From: Buxus sempervirens
Taxonomy: Eukaryota > Streptophyta > Magnoliopsida > Buxales > Buxaceae
Reading direction: 5' to 3'
Assembly (NCBI GenBank): GCA_947561395.2
Contig: OX387184.1
Coordinates: forward strand, 6,324,001 to 6,388,000
DNA length: 64,000 nucleotides
The notes beneath the pieces were generated by a model that worked only from the letters and a program-made list of their open reading frames with translations, had not been told where the DNA came from and did not search any database. Below, in pieces: positions 22,477 to 33,775 of this stretch. Made by a program: the position numbers and the translations under genes. The first letter of the stretch is position 1, and each line of letters starts with the position of its first letter.

Positions 22477-23490
22477 CATAATACAAAACAAATCAAAATA
22501 AAACACCAAGCCAAATAATTAATGCATACAATCACACCATTGAATAATCCAATATAATATGCTTAAAATAAATTAAAACTCAATCTTGCACAGAAAGCCA
22601 AGCTAATTCACAACAGTTATCATGGCAAGAAATAAAGCACAGTAAAACAGCACATAAAATGCCACAAAAATTAGACAACTCAAATAAAACAATCAAGATG
22701 AACCACAACAAATAACAAAATATGAGAAATTAGGAAAACCACATTAATAAGTAAGATACTACAAATCCAGGATGTTACATATCTTCCCATACCATTAATA
22801 GCATCCTTGCAATCACAAAGAAAATAATACAGATAAAATGGGTGTGTCGAATCAACCATTCAAATGAACTTTTTTATTAAAAAATGGGCATTACGAACAC
22901 CATATCCAAAATTACATGGTGTTCACGTTTCGATTCATTCGAGAATTTCTTCAAGCATTTGAAATGCATCGATTCAGAGACTAAGGTTAGATTATCCATA
23001 ACTAAACGAAATGTACCACATCATGGATGGAAACCTAACAAAAATGTAGACCAAAAAATTTTCATTCTAAAAAGCAAACAGATTAGGGACAATCGGTTCT
23101 TACCTTGAGGAGATTTGCTCACAACCTCTAACAAGGGAAATTTCTGGCTGAAGTGCTTCGTGAAGGCTCTCTATTGCCGTTTTCTTTTCCGACAGACAGA
23201 AGAAAATGGCACACTATAACCGCTTCCACCAGATCTCAAGCGCCGGTGACCTCCTACAAACGAGAGACGAAAGAGATGACAATGTCGGTCAACCCCCCTC
23301 AATCGGAAGCGCCAATGATGACAGCGGTTGTCTCCCAACGCGCCTCGCCGTCGCTCTGGGTTCGTTGTATCGCTCATGGTTTCGCATCTAATCGCTTTAC
23401 AAAAATGAGAAGATGAACCGATCGGTGTTTCAGTCGAACGAAGAAGGAAGGGCAAAATGGGGTCTTTGAAATATGCTACAGTGTTTTCAG
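22477..23490. other. Spacer with a possible captured minus-strand 5' exon
   Basis: 22477-23100 is AC-rich and non-coding. At 23455-23171 a 94-codon minus-strand frame (MPFLLRSTE...) includes a possible start at MSDTTNPERRRGAL, and downstream on the same strand CTCAAG|GTAAGAA near 23105 looks like a splice donor. It abuts a MULE-type terminus at 23491-23598, so it may be a captured first exon. The protein is not recognised. Confidence 0.3.
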
Positions 23491-23598
23491 ACCACTTGGT
23501 AAATAGTTTTGAAAAGTTGCATGTTTCGGTAGGGAAGACTTTTCAACGTCTGTTTTTGTATTTACTTTTCAAAAGACGGTCACATTTGAAATTTTCCC
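23491..23598. mobile_element. Solitary MULE terminus related to the 3029-4397 element
   Basis: About 108 bp ending AAATTTTCCC matches the right end of the element at 3029-4397 (shared GACTTTTCAACGT, TTTTTGTATT, AAAAGAC). I could not find the partner end or a 9-bp duplication upstream, so it is truncated or diverged. Confidence 0.65.
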
Positions 23599-23759
23599 TA
23601 CATTTTATCCACTTTCTTCTCTTGAGCTACTACCTATAAATGGAGAAGAGATGTGAAGAGTCTTCCCTAAATGTCACACAACTTGCACCGCTTGGATCAT
23701 GGATATTTCCTTAATTATGTTTACTTTATAGTGTGATACAGGTCGGCTTAAGAAGATGA

Positions 23760-23935
23760 TTCTAGCACAGCACACCACACCATCTACAGCGCACATCGGT
23801 TGCAGCCAATTGCAACTAAAGACATGATGTGTAGGGCTCACCAAAATGAATATTTGATGGGCCCCAAATCATGTCTCTTGATGTTCATCGGTTACAACCG
23901 ATGTGTGCTATAGATGATGTGAAGTCTAATTCTAG
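23760..23935. mobile_element. Small fold-back MITE
   Basis: CATCTACAGCGCACATCGGTTG on the left (23783 onward) pairs with CAACCGATGTGTGCTATAGATG on the right. Internal GACATGAT/ATCATGTC arms extend the pairing. It is non-coding. Confidence 0.65.
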
Positions 23936-24193
23936 GTCAATTCTTTGTTTATATCAACCTCGTGCTTTTTTTTTCCTTCAAAATATCATAATTGAGATGA
24001 CCAGGCCATCCAGTCATCTCATTTATTGTTTAATTTAATTGGCATTATATCTGAGGATTTTTCTTTTTCTTTTTTCTAATTTCACTAGAAATCTATTAAA
24101 TAAGAAAATATCAAAAACGAAAACGGAGGATAGACCCCATGAGAAATGGATCGAAAACAAGTCAAAATAATTCAGGGGTTTAGAGCCTCCTAT

Positions 24194-24580
24194 TCTAAGG
24201 GTACATGTAGGGTTTATGGATTTTAGATTATAATTTGGATTTTGAAAATCCAAATTATGAATAGCTCCTATTCAAGGGTTTAGAGCCTCCTATTCTCAAT
24301 GTTAATTTGTAGAATCCAAAATCTTGTTTGGATATTTTGGATATTAACTCCTTGGTCACCACTATGAATAGCTCCTTACTACTTAATTAGGTTTATTAGG
24401 TTTATTCATTTAACTGTTAAAATTCATAGAAACCTATAAAAAAATGGATTGTAGTTTTTTGGCTGGATTTTAATATCTGATTTGGAAATCCAACTTTCAA
24501 AAACCCTACCACTTAAATGGACTCTGCATTTGAATTCTACCAAAATCAAAATCCAGAAACCCTAACAAGCGACCCCTTAG
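24194..24580. mobile_element. TIR element, superfamily unclear
   Basis: The left CTAAGGGTACATGTAGGG, followed by TTTATGGATTTT, is mirrored at the right end by sequence whose complement reads CTAAGGGGTCGCTTGTTAGG followed by GTTTCTGGATTTT. The duplication is not clear. The phrase GGGTTTAGAGCCTCCTATTC occurs at 24177 and again at 24276, and a perfect ATAATTTGGATTTT hairpin lies between. Confidence 0.5.
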
Positions 24581-25394
24581 TAAATGGTTGTGTGTTTAAC
24601 TCGCACCCAACCCTTTCATAGTATGAAAAGGTCAGACAGAGTGCCATGGGTTATGGGCCATGCACGCTATGGGCCCTGCTATACCGTGCCACTTGGCTGT
24701 GCACAGGCAGCCTACCACCAAATGTCTACGCCGTGTGGTGCTCCAGAATGGCAAAATGGTTCCGTCATGCCTGCTTAATACTTATACAGAAAACACGTAG
24801 CAAGTTCATTACTGAATTGGTTCCTTCTCTATGAGGAAAGAGTTGCCGCGTGAAGTATTTGACCGTTAAATTTTATTTTTTTAAACAAGAAAAGAAAAGC
24901 TTTCTTGCATTTACAGCAAGAAAAAATTCTCAACCATCAGATGCTTGACGTGCAATCCTCTCTTGTAAAGTTCAACCAAGCAGGGGAGTCTACGTTGTAA
25001 AGTAAAGGCACCAACTTGATACTGCATGGATGAAATCTATAAATTGACATAGGAGATTCTCATTCGACTATATCCCTTGCTACAATATGGACGATATTGT
25101 CCCTCCTTCACCGGGGGAGAAAAGGGTAAATTCGCCTGGGGCCATGACTCATGCACATGTAAACTTTCATTGCGTCAAAAAACACCCAGAAGAACTAGAT
25201 GAGATGAGCGGCCATGTTGACCATATATGGTCCATATCAATCACGCACGTTGTATAGATGTCGTATTGCAACAGAAATCTAATCGTAGATAATCGACTTA
25301 GGCCAAGCATATCGACAATACATACGAAGAAAATTCTTATCGAATTGCAACCGTTGTTAGATGCTTAATGTGTCAGCATTTGAATCAAGTAGCA
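24581..25394. other. Spacer, nothing recognised
   Basis: Two short overlapping plus-strand frames (24584-24834) have no features I can name. No terminal repeats seen. Confidence 0.3.
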
Positions 25395-25871
25395 TTGCCT
25401 CCCCTAAACTTTTGGAATTTTAATAAATAAAAAAAAAATTTTTGTATCAAATATCTTATTTGCCCCCCACCCCACCTAAATTGTAATCTCTCTCGACTCT
25501 CACCGCACCCCAACTCTCGTCCTAAGCCCCTGTCTCTCTGTCTCTCTCACCCCAACTCTCGTCTCTCTCGCCCTGTCTCTTTCGTGCTCGCCCCAACTCT
25601 CCGTCTCTTTCGCCCTGTCTCTCGTCTCTCTCGCCCCAACTCTCCGTCTCTCGCGCCCTGTCTCTCTCACACCAACTCTCCGTCTCTCTTGCCCTATCTC
25701 TCTCGCCCCAACTCTCCGTCTCTCTCTATCGCTCTAACTCTCTCAGTCTCTCACCTAACTCTCCGTCTCCGTCTTTCTCGCCCTTACTCTCGCTATTCGT
25801 TCCACTACAACGACCAAATGGAACTCTAAAATCGAGAATCGCAAGGCTTCCAATTTCACGACTAGAGCCTC

Positions 25872-28207
25872 TGTAAAACCCCGAATTTTCCTTAAATAAT
25901 ATAATAAATTAATAAATAATATCTTTGGGAATTTTAATTGATGGAAATATTTTATTAATGTAATGGATAATATAAATAGTGGAGATCCAAAGTTGGACGC
26001 AGATCCGACTGTCCGATCATGAGTTATCAAGGTATGATTCATATTTTAAGTTTGTTGTGTTCTGATTGGGCAGTGTGCATAGGAAAACTTGTAAGTGAGC
26101 TACATAGGATCAAAGGGATATAAATACTTATTTAATACCCTAATTTTATACGTTTGGAATACTTGCTCGTATTCAACAGCCGCAAGAGAGAAACCGAGAG
26201 AGCGACTGTGCGACCGAAAGAGAAGAAGAAGAAGGAGGAAAAATGAAGGACGTTTGACTTGTGTTCTTCATCGCCTAGAGAGTGTCTCGCATCTGTGAGT
26301 ACTACTGTTTAGAGAAGGAAGAGGAGGACGCACGACAAAGGTAGGTGACACCGTTTAATCGTTCGTTTTTGGATTTACGTGTGTTTAATCTCCAAAGCAT
26401 GTTTTTATATGATATACTCATGTATTTAGTTAGATAACAATGTTATATGTATGTTAAAATAATCTTGGACGTGAAAAATCAAGTTTTTAAACTGTTTCTT
26501 AACGTTTTTGAGTGATCACCGACCTTACTGTACTCGGCAATCCTCAGCGCTCTTAGGCGCTAGTACAAAATTCGAGACCGCTAGACGACTTATCGTCGGC
26601 GACCTAAATTGAACTACCGCCTACCTTAAACCGCCGAGGCGATCCTAGGCGCTCTGTGCAGAAATTGCAGAATTTCGTATTTTCAAACCCTGATTCAATT
26701 CCAAACTATTTTTAGTCAATTTTAATCATTAATTAAGATGTTTTAAGACCAAATTAATTTATCAAATTTCCTGTTTTACAGAAAAATAAATTAGGGAGAT
26801 ATTTAGGACACTAGTTGCCAAACTTTGTATAAAACTGTGAAATTTAGTCCTTGGAAGATTTGACTTATTATTTGATTACCCAGAACATCTCTAAATTACA
26901 CTATAAACCAGATAATTACATAAAGATAATTCAGAACACAAGTTCAACTCAATTAACCCGAATATTGAAGGAAATGTCAGATTTACCCTTTATATGCCGC
27001 TAGGGACCAACCCTTATAGAATTATTAGACTTTAGGGATTCTTGGAGTCTAGTGGGCATAGCTGGTTATGGATCCATAGTTGTGGCTAGATAGCTAAGGG
27101 ATATTTCATTTGGGTTGAGTTTCTCCCTTGTGCGAGCGCGCTTCCTTTGCAAGTTGGTTTGTTTGGGAATGTCCTATGTCTGGAGGGACACCCCGGTGAG
27201 CCGCTGGTGATTCCCTGTACATGTGGATAAGCGACCATTTCCATGTACGTGTGCAATAAGTCAGTGACTACGGCTCTTGTCTAAGCTGCGCTGCATGGGA
27301 ATTGAGTATCATTAGTAGCACTGCTCCTAAGCCGCACGGTGGTATAGCGATTGATCAAGAGTCATCTCAAAAGGTTTATCTATCTTTGTGAGTCCTACAA
27401 TGACACTAAAATCACAAACACAGGTTGTTACTGTTACCTACATGCTGGAGGCATGTAATTAGTATATTGGTTGGATGTGACTGTTTAGTGCATCCTAGTA
27501 ATGTATGGATTATGCTATTGATTTCTGATATTGGATTTCTATAATAGAACTTGCTGAAATTTATACTTAGAACTGTTTATTATACTGTTTTGTATTCATA
27601 ATCGATACGAATGGTTATACGAGCCTGTTTAGTCGAGATTGTTTAATCGTGCATGAACTGTTATTTTTATGTATATGAACTATTTAAACATGCATGTGTT
27701 ACATACTGGGATATTCGTATCTCACCCTACCTTTATTTCATTTTTCAGCTGATACCCGAGAGGGGGATCTTAGTAGTGATTTCCAAGAAGAGCTAGCTGA
27801 TTATTCCCCGGAGGAGTACAATTATCCGGATTTTGTCTAAGGTTGTGGATTGACATGGATTTAGTTATTTTTATCAAATTATTATTCATTTTGGTTTGAT
27901 ATACTAGAGAGATGAGAGATTAGTGACCTTTTTATTTTACCAGACTTTAATATTAATTTGATGGTTAATTATATATTAGTTTCTTGAGGATATTAGACTA
28001 TACTTCCGCACATACATGTTCCGCACTCTGATAGTTAAATAATGAATGGATCATTTATTTCTTAGTTTGGTATATTCTTGATGTTTATTTTATATGGGCC
28101 AGCAACATCTCGGATTTGGTTAATGAACTGAATTCGGGTTGTTGCAGTAGCGAACCGGATTCGGGTCGGATGTTGGTTTTGCATTGACCCGGGTTCGAGG
28201 CGTTACA
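25872..28207. mobile_element. Solo LTR, probably Ty3/gypsy
   Basis: 2336 bp beginning TGTAAAACCCCGAATTTT and ending TTCGAGGCGTTACA, the TG...CA ends of an LTR. It is flanked by a perfect 5-bp duplication GCCTC (25867-25871, 28208-28212). The near-palindromic ends resemble Del/Tekay-type LTRs. A TATA-like GATATAAATACTTA near 26118 could be its promoter. No internal region or second LTR is present, so it is the product of LTR-LTR recombination. Confidence 0.88.
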
Positions 28208-28212
28208 GCCTC

Positions 28213-28280
28213 GGCTTAACCTCTCAAGAATGCCGATGAGCTCAATGACTCCGTCGAGACTTTCATCTTTTATTGCGATG
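28213..28280 (+). pseudogene. Phosphoglycolate phosphatase (PGLP1-like) exon fragment, copy A
   Basis: Continues from 25810-25871 across the solo LTR. The frame reads LKNADEL then SVETFIF and YCDG, ending at a GTAAGT donor (28281). In PGLP1, a chloroplast photorespiratory phosphatase, this stretch holds HAD motif I, FDCDG. Here the nucleophile Asp is Tyr (TAT), and ELMT-type changes precede it. Only the end of the first exon is present. It is cargo of the hAT-like element and has no function as an enzyme. Confidence 0.78.
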
Positions 28281-28599
28281 GTAAGTTACCTTATTTTTTT
28301 GGCCAAAAATTCTGCATTTTGTTTTGAGATTAGCAAGTTTCTTTTTCTGGTACTTGCAAATCATCTTTAAGAAGTTTCGTATTATAAAAATCATGACTGT
28401 GATGTATGATGATCAGCAATGTGGTAACCTTGTTTTGAAACTATTTTATCGTAGATATTGAGATTTGAGCTTGCAGCCTATCAATCCCAACACCTTTATT
28501 TGAACTATTTTATAACTTCTAATTTTTATTATGCTATCATTTTCCTTTTCTTGTGATTGTTATTCCTTTGAATACATATCTTTTTGGACACTTTGTGCT

Positions 28600-30152
28600 C
28601 ACTACAAAAATGAAGAGAATTAGCGGCACCTTTTAGCGGCGGTAACCTAATTCCCGCCTCTAAAGGCACTATTACCGGCGGTAAAAGCACTTTCCGCCCC
28701 TAAAAATTCTTTCACAATTTTTTTCACGCGGAAATTTTATGGCGCGCATTTTTTTAGCGCGAAATAGCCTTTAGCGGCGGTACTTACCGCCGCTATAGTA
28801 CATTTTACCGGCGGAAACATATCTACCGCCGGTAACAAGTTGGCGGGAAGGTCCCGCCAATAAAAGTGTTATTACCGGCGGTAGCAGTCCGCCGGTAATA
28901 ACACTTTTAGCGGCGGTAAGCTCATTACCGCCCCTAAAAGCCCTATATTAGCGGCGGCATATGCCTTGCCGCCGTTAAAAGACCCTTTAGCGGCGGTAAG
29001 CCAATTACCGCCCCTAAAAGCGGGTTTTTCAGAGGCGGTATTGTCTTTACCGCCTCAGAAGAGACGTTTTAGCGGCGGTAATATCCTTACCGCCCCTAAA
29101 AGTCCATTTTACGGGCTCCGAATCGCTTACCGTCGTAAAAAAATTTGTTGTGGGTGAAATAGTGTGCAAGTTTTACCGGCGGTTTTGAGAACCGCTGGTA
29201 AAACCATGTTTTCACGTCCTTTACCGGCGGTTTAACCGCCGGTAAAGGACTTTTTTAATTTTTTAAAAAAAGCTCGATTGTTACTGTGTTGGACCTTTAG
29301 AGGCGGTATCTACAGCCGCTAAAACTCAATTTTTAGAGGCGGTAAACCAATTACTGCCCCTAAAAATGTGTTTTCAGAGGCGGTACGGTCCTTACCGCCC
29401 CAGAAGAGATGTTTTAGCGGCGGTAATCTCTTTACCGCCCTTAAAAGTCCCTTTTAGGGGCTCTCTCTGGATTACCGTCGTAAAAAAATATGCCGTGGGT
29501 GAAATAATGTGCAAGTTTTACCGGCGGTGTTTAAGAACCGCCGGTAAAACCCTGTTTTCACGTTCTTTACCGGCGGCTAAACCGCCGGTAAAGGATTTTT
29601 TCATTTTTTTTAAAAAACTCGACTGCTATTGTGTTGGACCTTTAGAGGCGGTATCTAGCGCCGCGAAAACTACATTTTTAGGGGCGGTAAGTTATGTACC
29701 GCCCCTAAAAGCCGGTTTTCAGAGGCGGTAATATCTTTACTGCCCCAAAAAATGTAGTTTTAGCGGCGGTAAACGTATTACCGCCGCTAAAAGACATTTA
29801 TTAAAAAACCATAAATTACTTTTAGCGGCGGTAAGCAAGGTACCGCCGCTAAAAGACCATTTCTAATTATACAAGCGGGACTTTTCCCCGCGTTTCAATT
29901 TTGAATGTACATTTAGGGGCGGTAATTACCGCCGCTAAAAGTTTAAGCGCGATTTTCAAATTCAATTCAACTCGTGGGCGCGGAAATGTAAGGTTTAGCG
30001 GCGGTAATCTATGTGCCGCCGCTAAAACTCCACTCTATAAAAACCCGCCGAATCTCTTCTTTTCTTCAAGGTATGTTTTCTTTCTCTTCAACTTCTCTCT
30101 CTCTTTCTCTCTATCTCTTTCTCTCTCTCTCTCTCTCTCTATCTCTATTTCT

Positions 30153-30201
<49 letters not shown>

Positions 30202-30242
30202 CCTCTCTACTTCTCTCTCTCTCTCTCTTTCTCTCCCTCTCT

Positions 30243-30307
<65 letters not shown>

Positions 30308-30777
30308 CCTCTCCATCTCTCTCTCTTTCTCTCCCTCTCCATCTCTCTCTCTCTATCTCTCTCTCCCCTCTCGGTTATGCTGCTGAAGGAAAGCAGCAAA
30401 TTTTTTTTATTTTTTAATATGATTTTTAGCGGCGCTATTTCCCGCCGCTAAAAACATGATCTCATTTTTTTTATTTTTTAAAATGAGTTTTAGCGGCGGG
30501 AAATACCGCCGCTAAAAGCCGGAAATACCGCCGGTAATGAGTGATAACAATAGCGGCGGTAATCGACGGCCGGTAATGAATGGGCAATAGCGGCGGGAAC
30601 GTTACCGCCGCTATTGAGTGAGCAATAGCGGCGGTAAGTTTTTTACCGCCGCTAAAAGCTTTAGTGACGGCATCTTTTACGGCAAGACCAGTTACCGCCG
30701 GAAATGTTTTTAGCGGCGGTAATTGTTGTTTTAGCGGCGGTAAGATACCGCCGCTAAAAGTGTCCTTTTTTGTAGTG
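28600..30777. mobile_element. CACTA element densely packed with GCGGCGG palindromes
   Basis: Begins CACTACAAAAATGAAG and ends TTTTTTGTAGTG, with a perfect GCT duplication (28597-28599, 30778-30780). Most of its 2178 bp is made of alternating TTTTAGCGGCGGTAA and TTACCGCCGCTAAAA blocks, with variants such as TACCGGCGG and GGGGCGGTAA. In plant CACTA elements sub-terminal repeats bind the TNPA-type protein, but they usually cover only a few hundred bases. No transposase is present. A TATA-like CTCTATAAAAAC near 30035 precedes a CT microsatellite. Confidence 0.93.
30088..30370. repeat. CT-rich microsatellite
   Basis: Nearly pure (CT)n broken by TTTCTCTCCCTCTC units. Overlapping frames give Ser-Leu or Arg-Glu repeats only, which are artefacts. 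Confidence 0.95.
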
Positions 30778-30879
30778 GCTGTTGTTGATTTTTTTTTTCC
30801 CTAATAAAGTTTGCCTGAATTTTGTCTCTGTCTTGCTTTCTTGTACAAGCTTGTCTCTAATTATCCTTTCTCCTTCTGC

Positions 30880-30990
30880 AGAAAGGAAATCCTTACTTAA
30901 ACATATTAGGATTGTGAAGTGGACGTTTGCAGATGTTGTTTGTGACTATTTACTAGGGCAAAACTCATGTGCTCTATATCTAAAGGTTTG
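30880..30990 (+). other. Second exon-like block of the hAT cargo, unrecognised
   Basis: After a pyrimidine tract and TTCTGCAG acceptor (30881), the frame ERKSLLKHI..IVKWTFADVV, then CDYLLGQNS, is open. The same block recurs at 39479-39585 in copy B. It does not continue the PGLP1 protein as I know it, so it may come from another gene or be chance. Confidence 0.35.
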
Positions 30991-31143
30991 AAATTTTACA
31001 CAATTTATTGCTTTTCTTCGTCCTATGCATATAAATTAAATTCATAAGTTCCTTTTATAGAATTAAAGATTGAAATTTCTATATTTCATGAGAAGTGTTA
31101 ATTGAAAATTTTTTTTTGCCCCCCCCCCCCCCCCCAAAAAAAT

Positions 31144-31218
31144 TTGGAGTCCTAGTTCCACCACTGGCACTAACAGCTGTTGGAGTCCTAGTTCCACCAT
31201 TAGCACTGACAGCTGCAA
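31144..31218. repeat. Duplicated hAT terminus (38-bp tandem)
   Basis: TTGGAGTCCTAGTTCCACCA, followed by CTGGCACTAACAGCTG, is repeated immediately with a few changes (TTAGCACTGACAGCTG). The hAT right end and its flank are therefore present twice in tandem. Confidence 0.8.
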
Positions 31219-32051
31219 TTAATGATGATAGATGGTTTCAAATGCACTGAAAAATATGCATATATATCTTAATTGGAGAAGACATTCATGTAAATCAAAA
31301 AAACAATATCATCTTACAAATGCTACGTATTTCCATGGATGAAATCTTCTGCAAGTTTTTGCTGCATTGGTCACTAATGTGATCATGAGATGTTATTATG
31401 TAGAGTATCTTATGATTTATGCTTTTTTAAGTGGGCCTCACACAAAACATTTACAATAATTTAGAAATACAAACTGTGAGATGCTCCACATGACAATATT
31501 TTATAGACACAAAGTTACCAATTTATAACAATACATCATATGTTAATATATTCCTTTACTTTGTTATTGTTAATATATTGCTTTCTTGTACAAGCTTGCC
31601 CCTATTCCCGACCCCACTCATTTGACCCGTCGGATTCCACTTTTTTTTTATTCGAAACTCACAGCCAAACGTGTGGCAGACTGGTAGTTGAACTTGCCGA
31701 ACACAAGTCACCTTTTTCTTTCTCGCTTCCTTTCCAATAACCTTTTTTTTGTTCTTTCTTGAATGCTTCCTATCCTCTTTCTTGGTTCTCGATTTCGATA
31801 ACAGTCGGCAGGACTGTCCAATAACTCAGATCCCCGTTACAAATGTCTAAATAAAGATATATTGATGTTTTAAAAAATTATGTAAAAAATTTACTTGCAG
31901 TTATAAATTTTAAGGATTCCATAGAGCCACTTAAATGAGGGATGAAATCTCCTAAAATTTTGTCCAACATTGGCCACTGCTGCCGAAATGGTATGCTCTA
32001 CTTTCAATGTATTTTTTTTTCAATTGGCCCAACATACAACATTTTCAATAA
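31219..32051. other. AT-rich spacer
   Basis: No gene recognised. Short frame 31540-31740 is not assignable. Confidence 0.3.
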
Positions 32052-32755
32052 GGCTCCGTTTGTTTTGATGTAAAATCTAATACAGAAAATGTTTTCCGGA
32101 TAAAATGGGGTTTTTCATGTGTTTTCTTCAATGTAAAATACAATACTATGTAAAACGATTTTCTTAAAAGATAGCTATTTTCCAGAAAATAACATACCAC
32201 TAAAAATTCCGTATGTCATTTTTCGGAAAATGGATCACACACGATATCTAACAGAAGTGTAACTCGAGTCAGTTTGATTCAGGTTGAGGTTAACCCAAAA
32301 CCAAACCGAAATATTTGCAATCAACCCAAACCAAACCGAACCGCATTCAAAAACCAAAAATATAAAACCGAAAATCGAACCAAAAATAAATAAATAAAAC
32401 CGAACCGAATTATAAGTGATCAACTCAGTTCGGTTTAGGTGAATAATGAATTTAGTTCAGTTTAACTAAGTATCCAACCCAAAACCGAATCGACTTAGTT
32501 CGGTTTAGGGATTTTTGGACCAATATTAAACCGAAAAACTAAAAAACCAAACCGAAGTCGATTGGTTTGAGTTCAGTTTTAATTGGACCAAGTTGCACCC
32601 CTAATATCTAGCATAAGAAAATGAAAATTTCTCATTTTCTAACTCTATTTTCCAATGTCCATTTAAACAGTTAAAAAACTTTGATTTTCTTGAAAATATT
32701 TTCCGATGTAAATATTTTCCAAAGGAAAACGTTTTACATCAAAACAAACGGAGCC
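32052..32755. mobile_element. PIF/Harbinger-like MITE
   Basis: GGCTCCGTTTGTTTTGATGT at the left is exactly mirrored at the right end, and the terminal repeats continue to about 24 bp. TAA flanks both sides (32049-32051, 32756-32758). Inner TTTTCCGGA/TTTCCAAAGGAAAA motifs are typical of this group. It is interrupted by the MITE at 32252-32603. Confidence 0.85.
32252..32603. mobile_element. hAT-like MITE nested inside the PIF/Harbinger MITE
   Basis: The ends CAGAAGTGTAACTCG and, inverted, TAGGGGTGCAACTTGG match imperfectly. Flanks ATATCTAA (32244-32251) and ATATCTAG (32604-32611) give an 8-bp duplication with one change. The interior is rich in AACCGAA motifs. Confidence 0.72.
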
Positions 32756-33775
32756 TAAGTAAATAACATTAACCGTAGATGCTCTACGTGCAAGCATCTC
32801 ACTTAAAGTAATAGTGGCTAATGCTGGCCAAAACTGTAGACCATTCCATCTCTTGAAATGAACACTAATGTGAGACGCCCTATTGTATCATTCGCACCCG
32901 TTGGTAACATACAGAAAGTTTATTTTATTTATTTATTTTTTTAACAAATGGTAACGGTAGTTTACATAACCCTTAGCCCTTCCGCTCAACATGCTCAACG
33001 CTAGTGTCACACAGGGACCGCCATCGTACGATTTCAAGTATTAGGACCTAGATTTAGAAGTTTGGCTTGATGTTACAAAGGCTAATTAATCGTTATTGCG
33101 TGGCATACCGATGAGTTCCAATATTAGCTTTATATAATCACTAAAAACATCAAATAAGAAAATCATAACCATGATCGTTGTTATTAGTTATTAAAACAAA
33201 ATCATGGTCTCCATCATTGCTATCTTGGTAAACGGTAGTCCCCAGCAACGATAAGCACGTAAGATGTGTGATAATAATGGATATCATCTGGTCATCACCG
33301 CCATCACCGGTCCACGATAATGTCACCATCGTCAACCATTCACGACTCTGGACGAAATTAGATGGGAGAAGATGATTATGTGAAAAAATAGTAAATAAGT
33401 GGGCCTGCTATTTATGCATACGACATAACTTGCCTTCCAAGTTCCAAAAAAGCGAAAACACAAAAATGCTCTCACCCGATCCCGTCATCTAATCATATAC
33501 AGCCATTCAAATCTTCTTTAATAAAGTTTGCAAGATGGACGTAAAAATAAGAAGAAAAAAAATGAAGAATTCAATCTCCTGGTACAATACTTCTCTCCAA
33601 TCGGAAGCCTTGCGCAAGATTTCTTCCACTGAACTTCAGACAGGAAATTGTTTGTGTGGGGATTGGAATTAACAAGAAGATTGAAATTGAAGGTTTCAAA
33701 GCTTATACAGTTTAATTACTTGAATGCAACCAGAAGAACAAACAACAGAGTGGACAAAGAATGGAGAGAAGAGAA
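32756..33775. other. Spacer and 3' flank of the DUF1645 gene
   Basis: No gene recognised. The stretch just left of 33775 is the probable 3' UTR of the minus-strand gene, but no clear polyadenylation signal could be singled out. Confidence 0.35.

Larger units (their letters stand above)
25395..31166. mobile_element. hAT-like element copy A with PGLP fragment, invaded by a solo LTR and a CACTA
   Basis: The pieces 25395-25871, 28213-28599 and 30781-31166 align in order with the uninterrupted element at 38547-39746. Subtracting the two insertions and their duplications leaves about 1250 bp, close to the 1200 bp of the other copy. The right end, read inward, starts CAGTGGTGGAACTAGGACTC, typical of hAT (Tip100-like) termini. 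The matching left terminus is not visible and seems lost. CT-rich sequence (25490-25800) and a C17 tract near 31119 are part of it. Confidence 0.8.

Noticed and set aside
24584..24834. Two overlapping short plus-strand frames
   Set aside because: No homology recognised, no splice or promoter context.
29901..30417. Long plus and minus frames of Ser-Leu and Arg-Glu repeats
   Set aside because: They are translations of a CT microsatellite.
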